This document shows positions 24,745-36,921 of a stretch of DNA of 64,000 nucleotides, piece by piece. This DNA comes from Brachionus koreanus (taxonomy: Eukaryota; Rotifera; Eurotatoria; Ploima; Brachionidae). The stretch's first letter is position 1; every line of letters begins with the position of its first letter. A program made the translations under genes and the position numbers. The DNA is taken from NCBI GenBank assembly GCA_016987375.1, contig PJRA01000403.1:13484-77483 (forward strand). The letters run 5' to 3'. The notes under the pieces were generated by a model. That model was not told the origin of the DNA. It saw only the letters and a program-made list of their open reading frames with translations, and did not search any database.

Positions 24745-24817
24745 CGCCCAACGTGGGGCTCGAACCCACGACCCTGGGATTAAGAGTCCCATGCTCTACC
24801 GACTGAGCTAGCCGGGC
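24745..24817 (-). tRNA. tRNA-Lys-CTT: tRNA-Lys (anticodon CTT), second copy in inverted orientation
   Basis: An exact copy of 24528-24600 on the other strand, so the 3' ends of the two genes face each other across 144 bases. On its strand the gene is followed by AATTTTTT, a polymerase III stop. The pair forms a 73-base perfect inverted repeat. Confidence 0.97.
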
Positions 24818-25799
24818 TTGTTACCAATTAAAGATAATATGTCAGATTAAAATATTTAAATTTCCTTTTTTGATTATGATTTCATTAAAAAATTCTTTTA
24901 ATGTAGCTATTTAAATTAATTTAATAAAATTATTCTATTAATTATATTTAAAAAAAAAAAAACTTAAATATAAATGAATTATTTATGAGTCTATTTAGAA
25001 ATAGACTTGGTCTGTTGATTAATCTTGAGATTAGAAATAAAATTCAAATTTTAAATAAAATATTAAATTATAAAATGATATTAAATTTTATATATAATGA
25101 ATGTATATTCATTTTTTTTCTCAATAGTCAGATTGATTTGTCAATTCTTGATTTTGTAAAGCAATCTACGTTATATATTTTTTTTATTTTTTCTAAAAAA
25201 AAAAGAGACGTACATATAAATTTGTAAAGTAAACTTTATAAAATTTTTACAAAGGCTAATTTAAGACATGAAGAAAATTCAATTCGAAAATTCAAATAGT
25301 TTTAATTTTGCAACATTTTTTAAATAAAATTTTTAGCATAAAAATTTAGCATTAAAAATAATAATAACGTTAAAGATACCAAATGGAATTACATAATGAG
25401 ATGAAGAGTTTATTTCTACAAAAATGAATAAAAATATGGAAAAATAAGATTTGGAAGCAGCAAAACTTTTTTCAAAACCTATCAAAACTTAATCGCTCAA
25501 AAAGTATCCATTTCTTTTAAAATATTTTCTAATCTAATTAATTAAATGTCAATTTTTGACATATTTTTTCATAATTATAAAATTTTGAATTCATTTTGAA
25601 ATTTTTAGTAATTTTTCAGACTTTTGGGAATTAAAAATGCCACTTAAGTCAGCCTTTTACCAAAGTAGAATCTCAAATTTTGGAAGTTTTGCTGAAAAAA
25701 AAAAGAGTTTGTTGAATAAACAGATGAAACATCTTCTGAAACAGTAACTCCTTCAAATTTTGATCCCAACGATGATTTTTGAAATATTACTCAAAAAAA
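24818..25799. other. Spacer between tRNA-Lys and mariner relic
   Basis: A/T-rich. The open frame at 24985-25227 is A/T-driven with no protein-like features. 25640-25790 is slightly less A/T-rich and may belong to an eroded end of the neighbouring mariner element. Confidence 0.5.
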
Positions 25800-26400
25800 A
25801 TATATTCAATTAATTATATTATATTAACTATTGAGCAAAAAATATGATATTCAAAAGGAGAAAGATCAGGGTTATATCTTGGATGAGGAAGAAGTTCGAT
25901 CTCTTTCAGCTCTTGTTTTTTTTCTACCATTGTTCTTCTAGCTGCATGAGGTAAAACACTATCTTGAAAAAGCATACTTAACATTCGGTTGACCAAAGAA
26001 GAATGTTTTTCTTGAAGTGAAACATGCATTCGTCCTATTTGTTTAGAACAAAATTCTGCTTTTAAAACGGATGACCGTTTTGAACCAATTCAAGGTGTAT
26101 TACTCCTTTGAAATTCCACCAAATGCACAACATCATCTTTATATCAAGTAGTCTTCTTTTAAGAACTAGCTAAAATGGTTTAATCGGCCTTTTTAATGCA
26201 ATTCTGTTATTATAATTTCGAAAATAGATCCATTTCTCATCAAAAGTAATGATCCATCTGAAAAACTGTTTATCTATAGGATTTTTTTTAAATTGGTTTC
26301 CAAAAAATTTCAATGCGAAATCTGTCAAATCATAAGGGAATTAATAAATCAATCTTGTACCCATCTTTCTTAACCACAGTTTCTTATCGAATTCTTTAGT
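25800..26400 (-). mobile_element. Degenerate mariner transposase fragment, copy 1
   Basis: Read on the minus strand from about 26290 down: FFRWIITFDEKWIYF, then MMLCIWWNFKGVIHLEL, then QDSVLPHAARRTMVEKKQE, then ELLPHPRYNPDLSPFEYHIF. These are the second-Asp block (T-DEKW), the MLCIWW block and the HNARPH..HPPYSPDL-P-DYHLF block of mariner transposases, in order. In-frame stops and shifts separate the pieces, and the usual HDNARPH Asp/Asn are altered (QDSVLPH), so it is inactive. The last catalytic Asp of the family is seen in NPDL. Ends and terminal repeats could not be set. Confidence 0.85.
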
Positions 26401-27367
26401 TTAATCTAAAAATTTAAATTTTTATTCAAATATGACAAATTTGTTAAAAATCACATGATTTGAAGAGATTTTAAAAAATAAAGCAATAAATTAAAAAAGT
26501 AAAGCCATAGAATTGTTCAGAATTTTGTCTAGATTTAAAGAAAAAAAAGTAGGGTCATAATTGATCCATCGGAGAAGATACGATTTAAATTAGAAAAAAC
26601 ACATTTTTTTCTTTTTTTTTAGCAAACAAAAACCGTCACACTCTTTTTTTTCTAAATTACATTTGCATGTTAAGAATTTTATACTCTTTCAGTTTCGAAT
26701 TTTATTTACTTTATTATTATATTTAAGTTTTATCTTTGAGATTTTGAGTCTATTAAGAACAACAACTTTTTAAAGAGGAAATTTTTTTGAAAGTTTTCGA
26801 GGGCGTAGATTACGAATTTTGAGTCAAAAATGAGGAATTCAGATAGCACTAAAGTTTTGAATTTCGTGAACTTAATATCTTTGATTTAAAAAAAACACAT
26901 GACTATTAATATTTATTTTCATATAACAATTTAATTATTGATAAGACGAGTTACTATTAAATTGAATTAAAACAAACTAAACATTTTAAAATAAATTTAT
27001 TTAAATAAATTTAGTAAAAACGAAACAAAAGTGTTTAAATGAAATTTTAAATTAAAATTTTCGAAAAAAAAAATGAGCGAAAAAAAAGGACTAAAATTGA
27101 ACTCACCTCCGAAAGAAGCTACACGATCTAATGTCTTTTATCTAAATCTATTTTTTATTTCGTAATTTTTTTTTCACCGTTTCAAAACAAAAAAAAAAAA
27201 ACTATAATAATAAACGCTTTTAAATAAATAAAAATAAACAAATTTCTTACATACTCTACGAAATTTAAAATATTTTAATTGCATGTTTAATAAAAAGAAA
27301 AAACAAAACAAACTAATTAACATTAATTTAAATCATTTGTTAATAAAAAAAAAGACACAAAAAGAAA
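26401..27367. other. Spacer downstream of the large unknown gene
   Basis: A/T-rich. Presumably includes the 3' untranslated region of the minus-strand gene ending at 27368. No other feature seen. Confidence 0.5.
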
Positions 27368-30300
27368 CTAGAAAGCATTATTTTGGTATCTTGGAGTTTT
27401 GAATTGGGTATTCGTATTGGCTACATGCTTATTTATATTGGGCACATTGGAATATTCATTGATTAGATTCTCATTTTTGCCAATTTGAGTAATATTTGCA
27501 TCGCCAGCTAAATTAGAGTGATTGTTCGGCATCGAAAAAGAGCCTGATCGATGCACATAATTATTATTCATATTAGAAAAAAACGGATAGCTGGCATAGT
27601 GGCCAGGATAATGATTGTACATGTAATTAATTGGCACATTATGATTATGCTGAAAATTGGTTGAATTTTGATGATTGTAATCAATTGTATTGACTGATGA
27701 GCAATCGCTAACATTTTCAGCTGGTCTTTGTGTTTTATTTTCGGACTGAACATTGATTTGAGTTTGAGATTCATTATGCCCATTTGGTGGAACAAAAACA
27801 CCGTAAGCCATTGGCATCATGTTTGTCTGATAGCCTAGACCCAACTGTTGCATATATTGATAATTGGCCAGTTGATAGTTGTATGCATTTAGATCCAAAG
27901 CAGGATAATACTGGTTTGGATGACTTATTGGGCTAGCGGTGTCTATATTTGCTTGAGGTGCTATATTATATCCATTGACGGGAATTAAAGCGACAGGTAA
28001 ATTAGTATTTGGGTCGATTTGATAAAAGATGTAAGGTTGGTATTGGCTGGTAAACGGTTGAGCATAATATCCTTGATAGCCTAGGCCAGACGAGCTCTGC
28101 TCTGCTTCCTGTGAATTAACACCGGATTCCGGTGTGCTTTCGGCTGGTCTTCTGCGCGTTGACTTCTTCTTAATTGTTGGGTTTTTAGATGCTTCGGTTT
28201 CGTCACAGCTAGTTGACGGATTCAGCGAACTGTCGGATGAATGGTTATTTTGTATTAAATCAAGTTGTTTAGAAGCGATTCTCGCTGATTTATTTCTCTT
28301 TAATTTGCCTTTTTTTTTAACCAATATTGTCTGATCTGTATCAGAGTTGTTTGTCTTTGGGTCGGCAAGTTGGCACACTGGCCCAGCGTCTTCTTCGTCT
28401 GTCGACAAGCCGAATTTAATGTCAAGCGAAAGCGAAGTGCTTTCCGATTTTTTCATGCGAATTTCGTCCAAAAACACAACGGGAGTCTTTTTATTTGATG
28501 ATGTTGACATAGATTTTTTTAATATTCTATTTTTCTGATCCGATTCTGAATTAATTGAATTTTCTAAAATAGCACTTGCTGATTTAATTTCAACATGTTC
28601 ATTTTTTGTCTCTTTTTTTACTGTTGTTTCTTCTTTAAATTGAAAATTTTCTAATAATTGTGTAACTATGCCCGAATCATCATTTTTACTTTCCAAAGTA
28701 TTGTCCACTGATTTTTTCTTTACCGAATCATCGTTTCTAGTCAACAATTTTTGTTTCTCTAAATATTTATTTGAATTATTTTTTTTACTATTAGATTGTG
28801 TTGAGATGTTAGTTTCGTTTTTACTCGGTTCGTTTAGATCTTTTGATTCTTTGCTTTCTTTTTTAACCTTTTTTCCTTTAATTACAGTCACGAATTCGGT
28901 ATCAGGCAATTCGAGTTGGTTATCTACATTGGGCTGCTCAATTTGCGGCAATATACTCGAGTCGTTTATTTTGGTCCGAACAATTTCAATAGTTTCGTCT
29001 ACATTCAGCGGCGAAACTATTGTCGGCTCGCTTATTTCGGTGTTATCCGGAGATAGAACCTTTGGCCTTGACTCAGACTCGGATTTTTTATTTTTTTTAG
29101 ACGCATTTTTTCCACTGTTGTTGTTCGGAGTACTTGTTTCAGTATTTTGTTTTTTCGGTTTGTTTGGCTTTTGTTCGGACTTAATTGACGTTGAGGTAAT
29201 AAATTCAAGTAGACTGTCTACATCTTCTGTCCAATGTTTTGAGTACATCGAGTTATTTTTCGAATTTATTTGGTTGTTTGAGCCTTTTTTATGGCTTTTT
29301 TTAGCATTTGCTGCTGCTGGCTTGGATTTTTTTGTCGCTGCTGACTTTTCATCGATTAGACTATTCGGCTGTTGCGATTCTGGATTTGAACAATTTAAAA
29401 AGTAGGCACAGTTTTGGTATCTTAAAAAAAAATAAAATAAATAAATATTTTTTTTTTATTCCAAAAGCTTTCATTATATAAAAAATAATTGAAATTAGTT
29501 AATTAAATTAGAATCTTTTTAAAAACAGAACGATTTAAATCCATTAGTTTAAGGAAAAAAAATTTTTTATTTAAATAAAAAAATAAAGTACTTTTAAAAT
29601 TATTTATCCAACTTAATAATAAGTTTTAATTAAAATATGCTTAGAATTATTTAAATCTATAAAAGATCAAAATTACATCGCAAAAGTGTTGTATTTTCTT
29701 AATTTTTTACTGTCATTCTTGATCTATGGGGTTTGTTTATATAGCCAGCATATGAAAATGTTCGCTCAATGGGACCTAATAATAACTTTAAGACTTGAAA
29801 TAAAAGTACTTAATTTCTTTTAGAAAAGTCAAGACTTGTACTTTTTAAATTTTTTACAACAAGTTAAGATCGTGACTTGAAAAATTAAAAATTTTTATAA
29901 GTATAACTTTTTGATGACTTTTTGAGACATTTTTCCTGACATTTGTGCAAGTCTGGAATAAATGAATTATCTTTATTACAATTGATAATATTTAAAAAAG
30001 GTATATTTATGGGAAATATTATTTTTAATTTTTTCTTAAAGAAGATCAAAACCAATCAACAGCATTGTGAAAAAGTTAGAAAACGACAGATATTCGGGTT
30101 TGAATTATAGTAGAAGGAACATGATTGTTATTTGAGACAGTTTTTTTTTCGACTAAATTATTCTATAAGATCAAAGTCAACAAAAAAAAATCTGAAATCC
30201 ATTTGTAATTTTTTAAATAGACAAAAACTATCTAAATCTTTCAATTTTTTTAATTGTAAATATAAACCGCCTTTATTTTTTAAGGATTTATTAATTCTTT

Positions 30301-33300
30301 AAGATCTCGAGTCCTCTAAATTCTCAAATATTGATTTTGATATTTCATTAAGAAAGATTGAGACGCTCAATCAAATACTTTGGCTCCTCTTCACATCTGA
30401 GCTGTTTGCATGACAAAATAAAACTGTATATTTTGCTCTTGAAACCATTTTTTCATAATAACAAGGGGCATTATCTTGCATTATCAATTTATCTATGAGA
30501 ATTAAGGCTTCCGTCAAATAAAAAAAAATTTCATTGACCATAATTTCTACAGGACCAAATTCCAATAGAACCACTTTCTTGAATTGTTCTTTTAAAAATA
30601 CAATCTTTATTAGATAGATCTGACGGCATTTTTCTTATCTGAATTCGATTTTTCTATAGCATACTTCAATGTTCCATGATTTCACAATGATACAAAAACT
30701 TTTTATAGTTTTTTTTTTAAATTTTGTTTATCTTGTTTTTAGAAACAAATTTTTTATTCAAATATTCTTTCTTTCAATCTAAGTCTGATGTCGAAAAGAA
30801 TCTGATGCTTTTCAGTAACAGATTCTTTTCGACAGTTTCTTAATAGTTTACAGATATGGTCTAGAATATGTGATGACAGATTTCTATTTTTTACCACATG
30901 GACTAATTAAGATTTTAGTCAAAAAAAAAGCTGCCTCATATTAAAATCCAGCCCTGTTCTCCAACAATTCAAAGTCAAATAAACAAAAAATATGTTGTTT
31001 CATAACTTTTTAACAATACTGAATCACATCTAGTTTATTTGAACTTTCAGAATTTAATCCCAAATGTAATCCAAGGTTAGTAAACAAATTTTAAATATAT
31101 TTTCTTGTTCTAATTGTGAATTGTAATTTTTAAATGTAAAATTTCTTATCAATATAAATCTTAGTTAAAACGAATCCTCAAACAATGGTCCCCATTTATT
31201 TCACTATAGAAATAAATAAACAAAAAAACTTTAACAAAAACACAATTTAACTATAAATTCTTAATAATACAAATTATTAAGTTAATTTTCTTCAAAGGTT
31301 TTGTTTATCAGGATTTCCAAATTTTTAAAACTTGTGTCTTAAAAGAAGATCAGTTTGGAGATCAATTTTAATAGAGAGAGTTTAGCTATTTCAAAGATTT
31401 GAATTTAAAAATACTAATTTAACATTGTATTTGATACAAAATTTGCACAGCTTTTTGAACTTTATGTGATTTTTCGTATTTATTTTTAGCAAAAAAAAAT
31501 CAAAAATTATCCTAATAAAATTTATATTTTTTTTTTTACATGCAAAGATTTTTATTAATAAAAAAAAAATTCCAAAAAAAGAATATTAAATTGCAAAATA
31601 TCTCAAAAGCTCTTGATTAGGTAATTATTAACAGTTATTTAATTAAAAAGCTCGTGGAATTCTAAAACAGAATAATGAGAGTTAACTGTAATTCTAATTA
31701 AAAAAAATATTAAAATATTAAAACATCAGATCCAAAGAATTTTTAAGCGTAAAAAATGTCGAATTAGTATTTTAATTTAATTTTTATAATTTTTTATTTT
31801 CCCTGTAATACACATTATCATAATTAATAAAACGACTTTTTAGATTGTTTTGTTGCAAAATGAACTAGATACCTTTTTTTTAATGCAAAAAAATTTAATT
31901 TAAATTTTTTCCTGTATTTTAAATTAAATATTTTTTAAAATTTCACACATCTATCCTTTCATAATAGTAATTGACATAAAAAATGGTAAATATTAAAAAA
32001 AAATTTTTCTAACATTTAATGATATCAACTGTCTTTTAATTTTTTCGGAAAAAAAAAAGCTAAATGAGAAAATAAATTGAGAATTGAAAAAAAAAATTGA
32101 ATTTTTTTAATTTTAAAAACTAGACAAGCAATATACATAATTCTAACAGCAATTTTAGAACTTTTAATATCGAAAATTTAGAATTTAATTTAGCTAAATT
32201 GAAATGAAAAAAAACTTGTTTTTAAAAAATTATTTGATAATTTAAAATTTATGGTATAAATCTAATCAAAATCTAGTTAATTGTCTTAGAAAATTAATTT
32301 TTGAAAATTTGACAAAAATTAAGAAAAAAAAAAAAGATTTAATTAAGCTCTTTGTTTGGTCTTTATATTGAATGATAAACAAATGCAACAAAATGTATAA
32401 ATACTTTTGGTGAAATCCGGCACTTGTGACTGCATTTTTAATCGAGTTGCTTTTGGACGATTCAGTCGAGCAATTTCTTTCGAAGCTTCTTTTGCTCTTA
32501 TCAACAAGATCAGTGCTCAATTCATCGATTGTTTTTTCCAAGCAGTCGTTTTTTTTGTTATGCTGAGCATTTTTTTCCGGAAAATATTGATCGAAATCCA
32601 TTTCATAATCTTCGTCTTTTTCTTCATCCTCGTCTTCATGCTTACTCGAGTTGGTCATGCTTGAGCCATGCGAGTCTAAATTATCATTTTTGCATACTAA
32701 CCTAGAGCCGTCGATGCTCTCGTTGCCAATTTTGGTCTCACTTTTTTCATATGCATCAAATTTATAGTTATTAAACTGAAGCGATGAGGTTTTGTGATTA
32801 TTTTTTTCGACTAGCTTGCTCAGTATGTCGTTTAGCAATATTTGAGAGTTGTCAAAGTTAGGCGCCGAGTCCGACTCATTTTCATCATCATAGGTCTTGT
32901 TAAAATCGTCCCTCATTTGATTTGTATTGCTAAATTTATTTCGATCCAATTGACTTTGTGCCATTAGCTTGTAAGCCATGTCAGACCTAGCCGCATCATT
33001 GTCTTCACTTTTAAAACGAGTGCCTAGTTTGCATTCGTTTTTGAGAGCTTCCAAATACTCGTCCTGCTGCTTGTATTTGTTCTCGAACGCGCCAAGATGC
33101 TCGTCGTCATCGTTCGTCATATTTATGATCACGTGATCCGATTGTTTTGTTGAACGATAGGAAATAGATGACGATGCTGACGAAGAAAGCTTTTCCTCGG
33201 ACTCCACATCGTCCGATTCGTTGTTTTTGACCTGATATACTTCGTCATAGCAGCTGGTCAACTGGGTCTCGTTGCGTTTATTGTCTTTGTATGTTTGATA

Positions 33301-33846
33301 GCGATGGTTGGTGACAAAGCCGTCGCGGCACATCGACGCGCTCTGTCCGGTCAATTTGGGCAAGCTAAATGCTCTGGCTGTGCCACTCTCCTCGTCCGAG
33401 TCGGCAAAAAATTTTTTTACAAGCGCATCGTTTTCGTATCGAATCCTATCGTTCGATTCAACCAGACTTTTGTGTCTAAAGTACTCTTCGTTTTTGACTA
33501 TGCGATTTTGCTCCATTTCGCACTTTAAATCATCACAGACCTTGCCGAATTCAGTCTGATTTAGTTCCGACAAAATTCTTGAGTTTTCTTTCAGTCTATC
33601 TAGCTAATAAATTTTAAAATTTTTAGACACAACTTTTTTTTTTTTTAGATTTTAAATTACTCTTTCTGTGTCGAATGTGTCCGGTATTTTAAAGTCATAA
33701 ATAAAAATAAACTTTTCAGTGTCGTGCTCGCGTAAGCAATGGGCTAGTTCGTGAGCTAGTTTAAAGTCAACTAAGTCTTTTATGTCGGTTAGCTTGGCTC
33801 TGTTAATTGTTTCTTCTAGTTTTTTGTCATCAATGTTATTAAGCAT
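27368..33846 (-). CDS. Large Ser/Lys/Asn-rich protein, not recognised
   Basis: Three exons, 33846-33661, 33603-32405 and 29420-27368, give 1145 residues. The introns are 57 bases and 2984 bases. Joining the last two exons into one gene rests on a GTATTT donor in phase 2, a T-rich TTTTTTTTTAAG acceptor in the matching phase, and no better partner for either end. The N-terminal 130 residues look folded and helical (KLAHELAHCLREHDTEKFIF; KCEMEQNRIVKNEEYFRHK). The middle is acidic and Ser-rich (KHEDEDEEKDEDYEMDFDQY). After the long intron come YQNCAYFLNC, a Lys-rich stretch, HWTEDVDSLLEFI, charged low complexity, and a Tyr/Pro/Asn-rich tail (YYAQPFTSQYQPYIFYQIDP). VDSLLEFI plus a nearby Cys cluster faintly recalls FAM193 proteins, but the FAM193 C-terminal block is absent, so I make no assignment. 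The long intron carries a Tc1-like relic. Confidence 0.6.
30371..30600 (-). mobile_element. Degenerate Tc1-like transposase fragment inside an intron
   Basis: The minus-strand frame reads KLIMQDNAPCYYEKMVSRAK; in the adjacent frame KWFQEQNIQF follows, and ANSSD resumes in the first frame. This matches the Tc1 pattern (F)MQDNAPCH...WF....I..L.WPA.SPDLNPIE with frameshifts. The Asp of QDNAPC and the Asp of ANSSD stand in for two catalytic residues. It lies on the same strand as the host gene, in its 3 kb intron. Confidence 0.72.
30789..30834. repeat. Perfect 16-base inverted repeat
   Basis: Arms 30789-30804 and 30819-30834 (TGTCGAAAAGAATCTG and its complement) around a 14-base loop. About 200 bases from the Tc1-like relic, in the same intron; it may be part of that element or a separate small hairpin. 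Confidence 0.6.
30835..32404. other. Remainder of the long intron
   Basis: A/T-rich intron DNA of the large unknown gene. No exon, repeat or RNA was recognised. Confidence 0.45.
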
Positions 33847-36800
33847 AATAAAAAATTAGAAAAATCATAATTTTCACTCTTTGGCTAACTAAAACTAGAT
33901 TCTAAAAATATGAAAATTAATAAATATTAAAATTGGACCAAATATGATATGCTCTTGGCCAACAGGTGTTACTTATATATAAAATAAATTTTAATTAATT
34001 TGACTTGTTTTCCGAGTTGTATCCAAGGTGAGAGCAAGACCTCGAAAAAAAGCTGTGTTAAGTGAATATTTTTGATATTATGTAATTCATTTGAGTACAC
34101 TAATGGAAATTGTTGATGTATAATTTTTAAGAAGAAAATTGGCAAATAAAATTTTGACAATATTTCATTCAAATATATCCTAGTCTTGAACAGAAATTGA
34201 TAAAAAACAAAAAAAAATTGCAATAAAGCTTCTTGATGTGAGTCGAATAAGAAATATACCTGAAATTAATTTTGATTCTTAATAAACGAGAAAAAATAAT
34301 TATGTTTTTTTTTCTTTATTTTATAAGTTAATTACGTCTATATGAAATAGTTTTAGTATAGACATAATTTATGAAGCATATTTGTGTTAGATTTCTGACT
34401 AGGAATCTTTGCACGCAATTTAATTTATATACGAAATAAATTGAATTGAAAGCGATTAATATTTGTCTGATTTTTTTATGAAAAAAATTATTTCCAAATA
34501 TCAAACTAGAGTAACAATTGAATTTTATCTTAAATAATTTTTTTTGTACTCATAAAATTTTTAAATTCTTGTTTTTTTTTTCATAAATATTTTTCAATTA
34601 TCCAAAGAATGTTTTTTTTTTTCAAAGTTTGATCAATTCTAAATAAATTTCATAAAATATTAAATAATTTCTGGTTTTGTACTATTAAAAACATAAAAAA
34701 AAATCGCTTTAAATTAATAAAAACTTGATTCAAAAAAAAAAATAAACTCTCTTCCTCTGAAGCCTTAGAAATTCATTAAGAATATATTTTTAGGAAGCAT
34801 AAAAAAATTCTCTGATTAATCAGGAGAAATTTTTCATCTGTTTTTTTTTTTTTCAAATCTATTGATCTATTCTTGTTTTAGCATTGTTTGGTTTGTCTTT
34901 TTTTTTAATGGATTTTTTTTTTATTAAAATTTATTTAATCGATTTCTACAAAATACACAAATATTCCAAATAATTAATGATTTTTTTTTTCATTAAAAGC
35001 AAGTGGTAATTCAAGTTTAGTTTAGTTGAAAATTTGCTTTATGCTTCATGATTACTGGTCTTTCAAAACTAAGAAAAATAGGCTAAAAAAATAGCAAAAT
35101 AAAATATTAATAACTGATATTTAATAACAGATTTTTATGGCCAAATGGTAATATTTCTTTTACCTTTTACGCTTAGGGGCAATTAGCTAATATTTTAAGT
35201 GTAATCAAAATAACTTTTTACAATAAATCTTGTTCTTATATTTTAAAATTTTCGTTTTATTTAGCCATAGTCAAAATTAAATTTAAAAAGTTAATTTCAA
35301 TAACCGAAGTAGGAAGACTTTTAGGTCATTTATGCTTCAAGGAATAAAAAGACAATTTTTGATACATTAGTTAAAGTTTGACCTAGTAATTGTATTTGTA
35401 AACTAGAGCTAGCAACAAGACGAGTTGAAATTTGAGGGATCTTAGTATCTTAAAAATAGTTTTTGTATTGACAAAAATTTGAGCTCTTGTATTTGAAGAA
35501 AGGAACAAAAATAGATTTAGGCTAGTTATTTTAAATTATTATAATTAAAATTGCCTAAATCAAAAATTAAAGAATTCGCGGAAAGAAAAATTAATTTTTT
35601 TTATAATAATTAAGATTTTTTTTGAATTTTCTTTTTTCACAATTAAATATTTTAGACATTTAGGATTACAACAAATATTTAAAAATAAATAAGTAGAGAG
35701 AAAATGCTTTAGGGCAAAAAAATAATAAAATTAATTTAATAATAGTAAATTTTTGTTGAGCTTTTTTAAATTATCTTTGATTACCAGACTATTTTGAGTT
35801 TAATTTTTTTAACATACATTTTTGTCTAATAAAATAGCCACCTAAACAAATAAAAAAAAAAACAATAAATAATTTTTGTTTGTAAATATTTTTTCTTTTG
35901 TAAAAAGAAACTTGTTATTTTAATCTTCGAGTTTTATAGTGAAATTCTATGTAACTTAATACGATAAGCTTATTGAAATATAACCCTATTTGGACTGTAG
36001 CAAATAAAACCAAGAGGAAATTATTATTAAATAAAAATTTAAAATGATTGACTTATGATCTAATTAAAATGAAAAATTCAGGAATTTCAATTAAAATTTT
36101 ACATTATGACTAAAAAATAATTAGCCAAAAATGTGTTTTTTAAACTAGTTTTTAATTTTGTTTTAGTACGGAAATATTTTTCATTTTCATTTGTTCATGT
36201 TGTTTATTGTCTAATAGCTAAATTTTATTTTCTTAGAACAAAATACTTTGTGTTCAGCTGGTTCATGATATAAACCTAATATTTTTCAAAAATATCATAA
36301 AATCAATAGATAAATAGCTTAGGTATATTTATTTAGAAACTTTTATTATTTTGATTGCTATGTACAGTTAGATGTTGACCTAAAAACTAGATAAAAAAAT
36401 TTTTTTTAGCCCATAGTTATTTAATAAATCATCGATTCTAAAGTTTCGCTTTTTTTTCAAATTAAACCTTAGAAATTTTATGTGTAATTTATATATATTC
36501 TTCTAATATTTTAATTTAGAGTTGAATTTTTTATATTCAATTTAAAAAAAAATATGCAAAAAAATAAAATAGTTTTGAATTTAATCTTAAAAGCTAGGAT
36601 TCTTTTATTATTTATCACCATCTGTGATTAATTTGTTGAAAAAAAGCTGAAGCTTAATTTCAAAACGACAGTTAAACAAAAATTTATACAAAATAAAGTT
36701 AACTAAGCTGAGTATTGAGATCCTTTCAAATTCATATGTTACATAATCCTAGACCTATTTTAGATTTTTTATCCATAATTTTTCTAATCTTGTTTTTTTT

Positions 36801-36921
36801 TTCATATAAATTTTTGGACCAAAAGCATCTAGCAAAGACAATAGTTTTATTTAAAATAAGAGAGTTTCGCAACAATTCACTGTTCCAATTTTAGACTGAA
36901 TTCCAGAGAAAAACTAAATTT
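33847..36921. other. Spacer between two divergent genes
   Basis: About 3 kb upstream of both the large unknown gene and the cytospin gene. A/T-rich, with no coding potential beyond short A/T-driven frames. Promoters of both genes should lie near its ends. Confidence 0.5.

Noticed and set aside
24985..25227. 80-codon plus-strand frame
   Set aside because: Composed of Ile, Lys, Asn, Leu and Phe codons expected from random A/T-rich DNA; no motif or splice partner.
28668..29405. A 245-codon open frame on the plus strand
   Set aside because: It is the antisense shadow of the Ser/Lys-rich exon at 29420-27368; its Phe/Leu/Ser composition simply mirrors that exon's Lys, Glu and Ser codons.
33295..33559. 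Plus-strand open frames of 77 and 83 codons
   Set aside because: Both lie inside and antisense to the 33603-32405 exon and show no start context, splice sites or family features.
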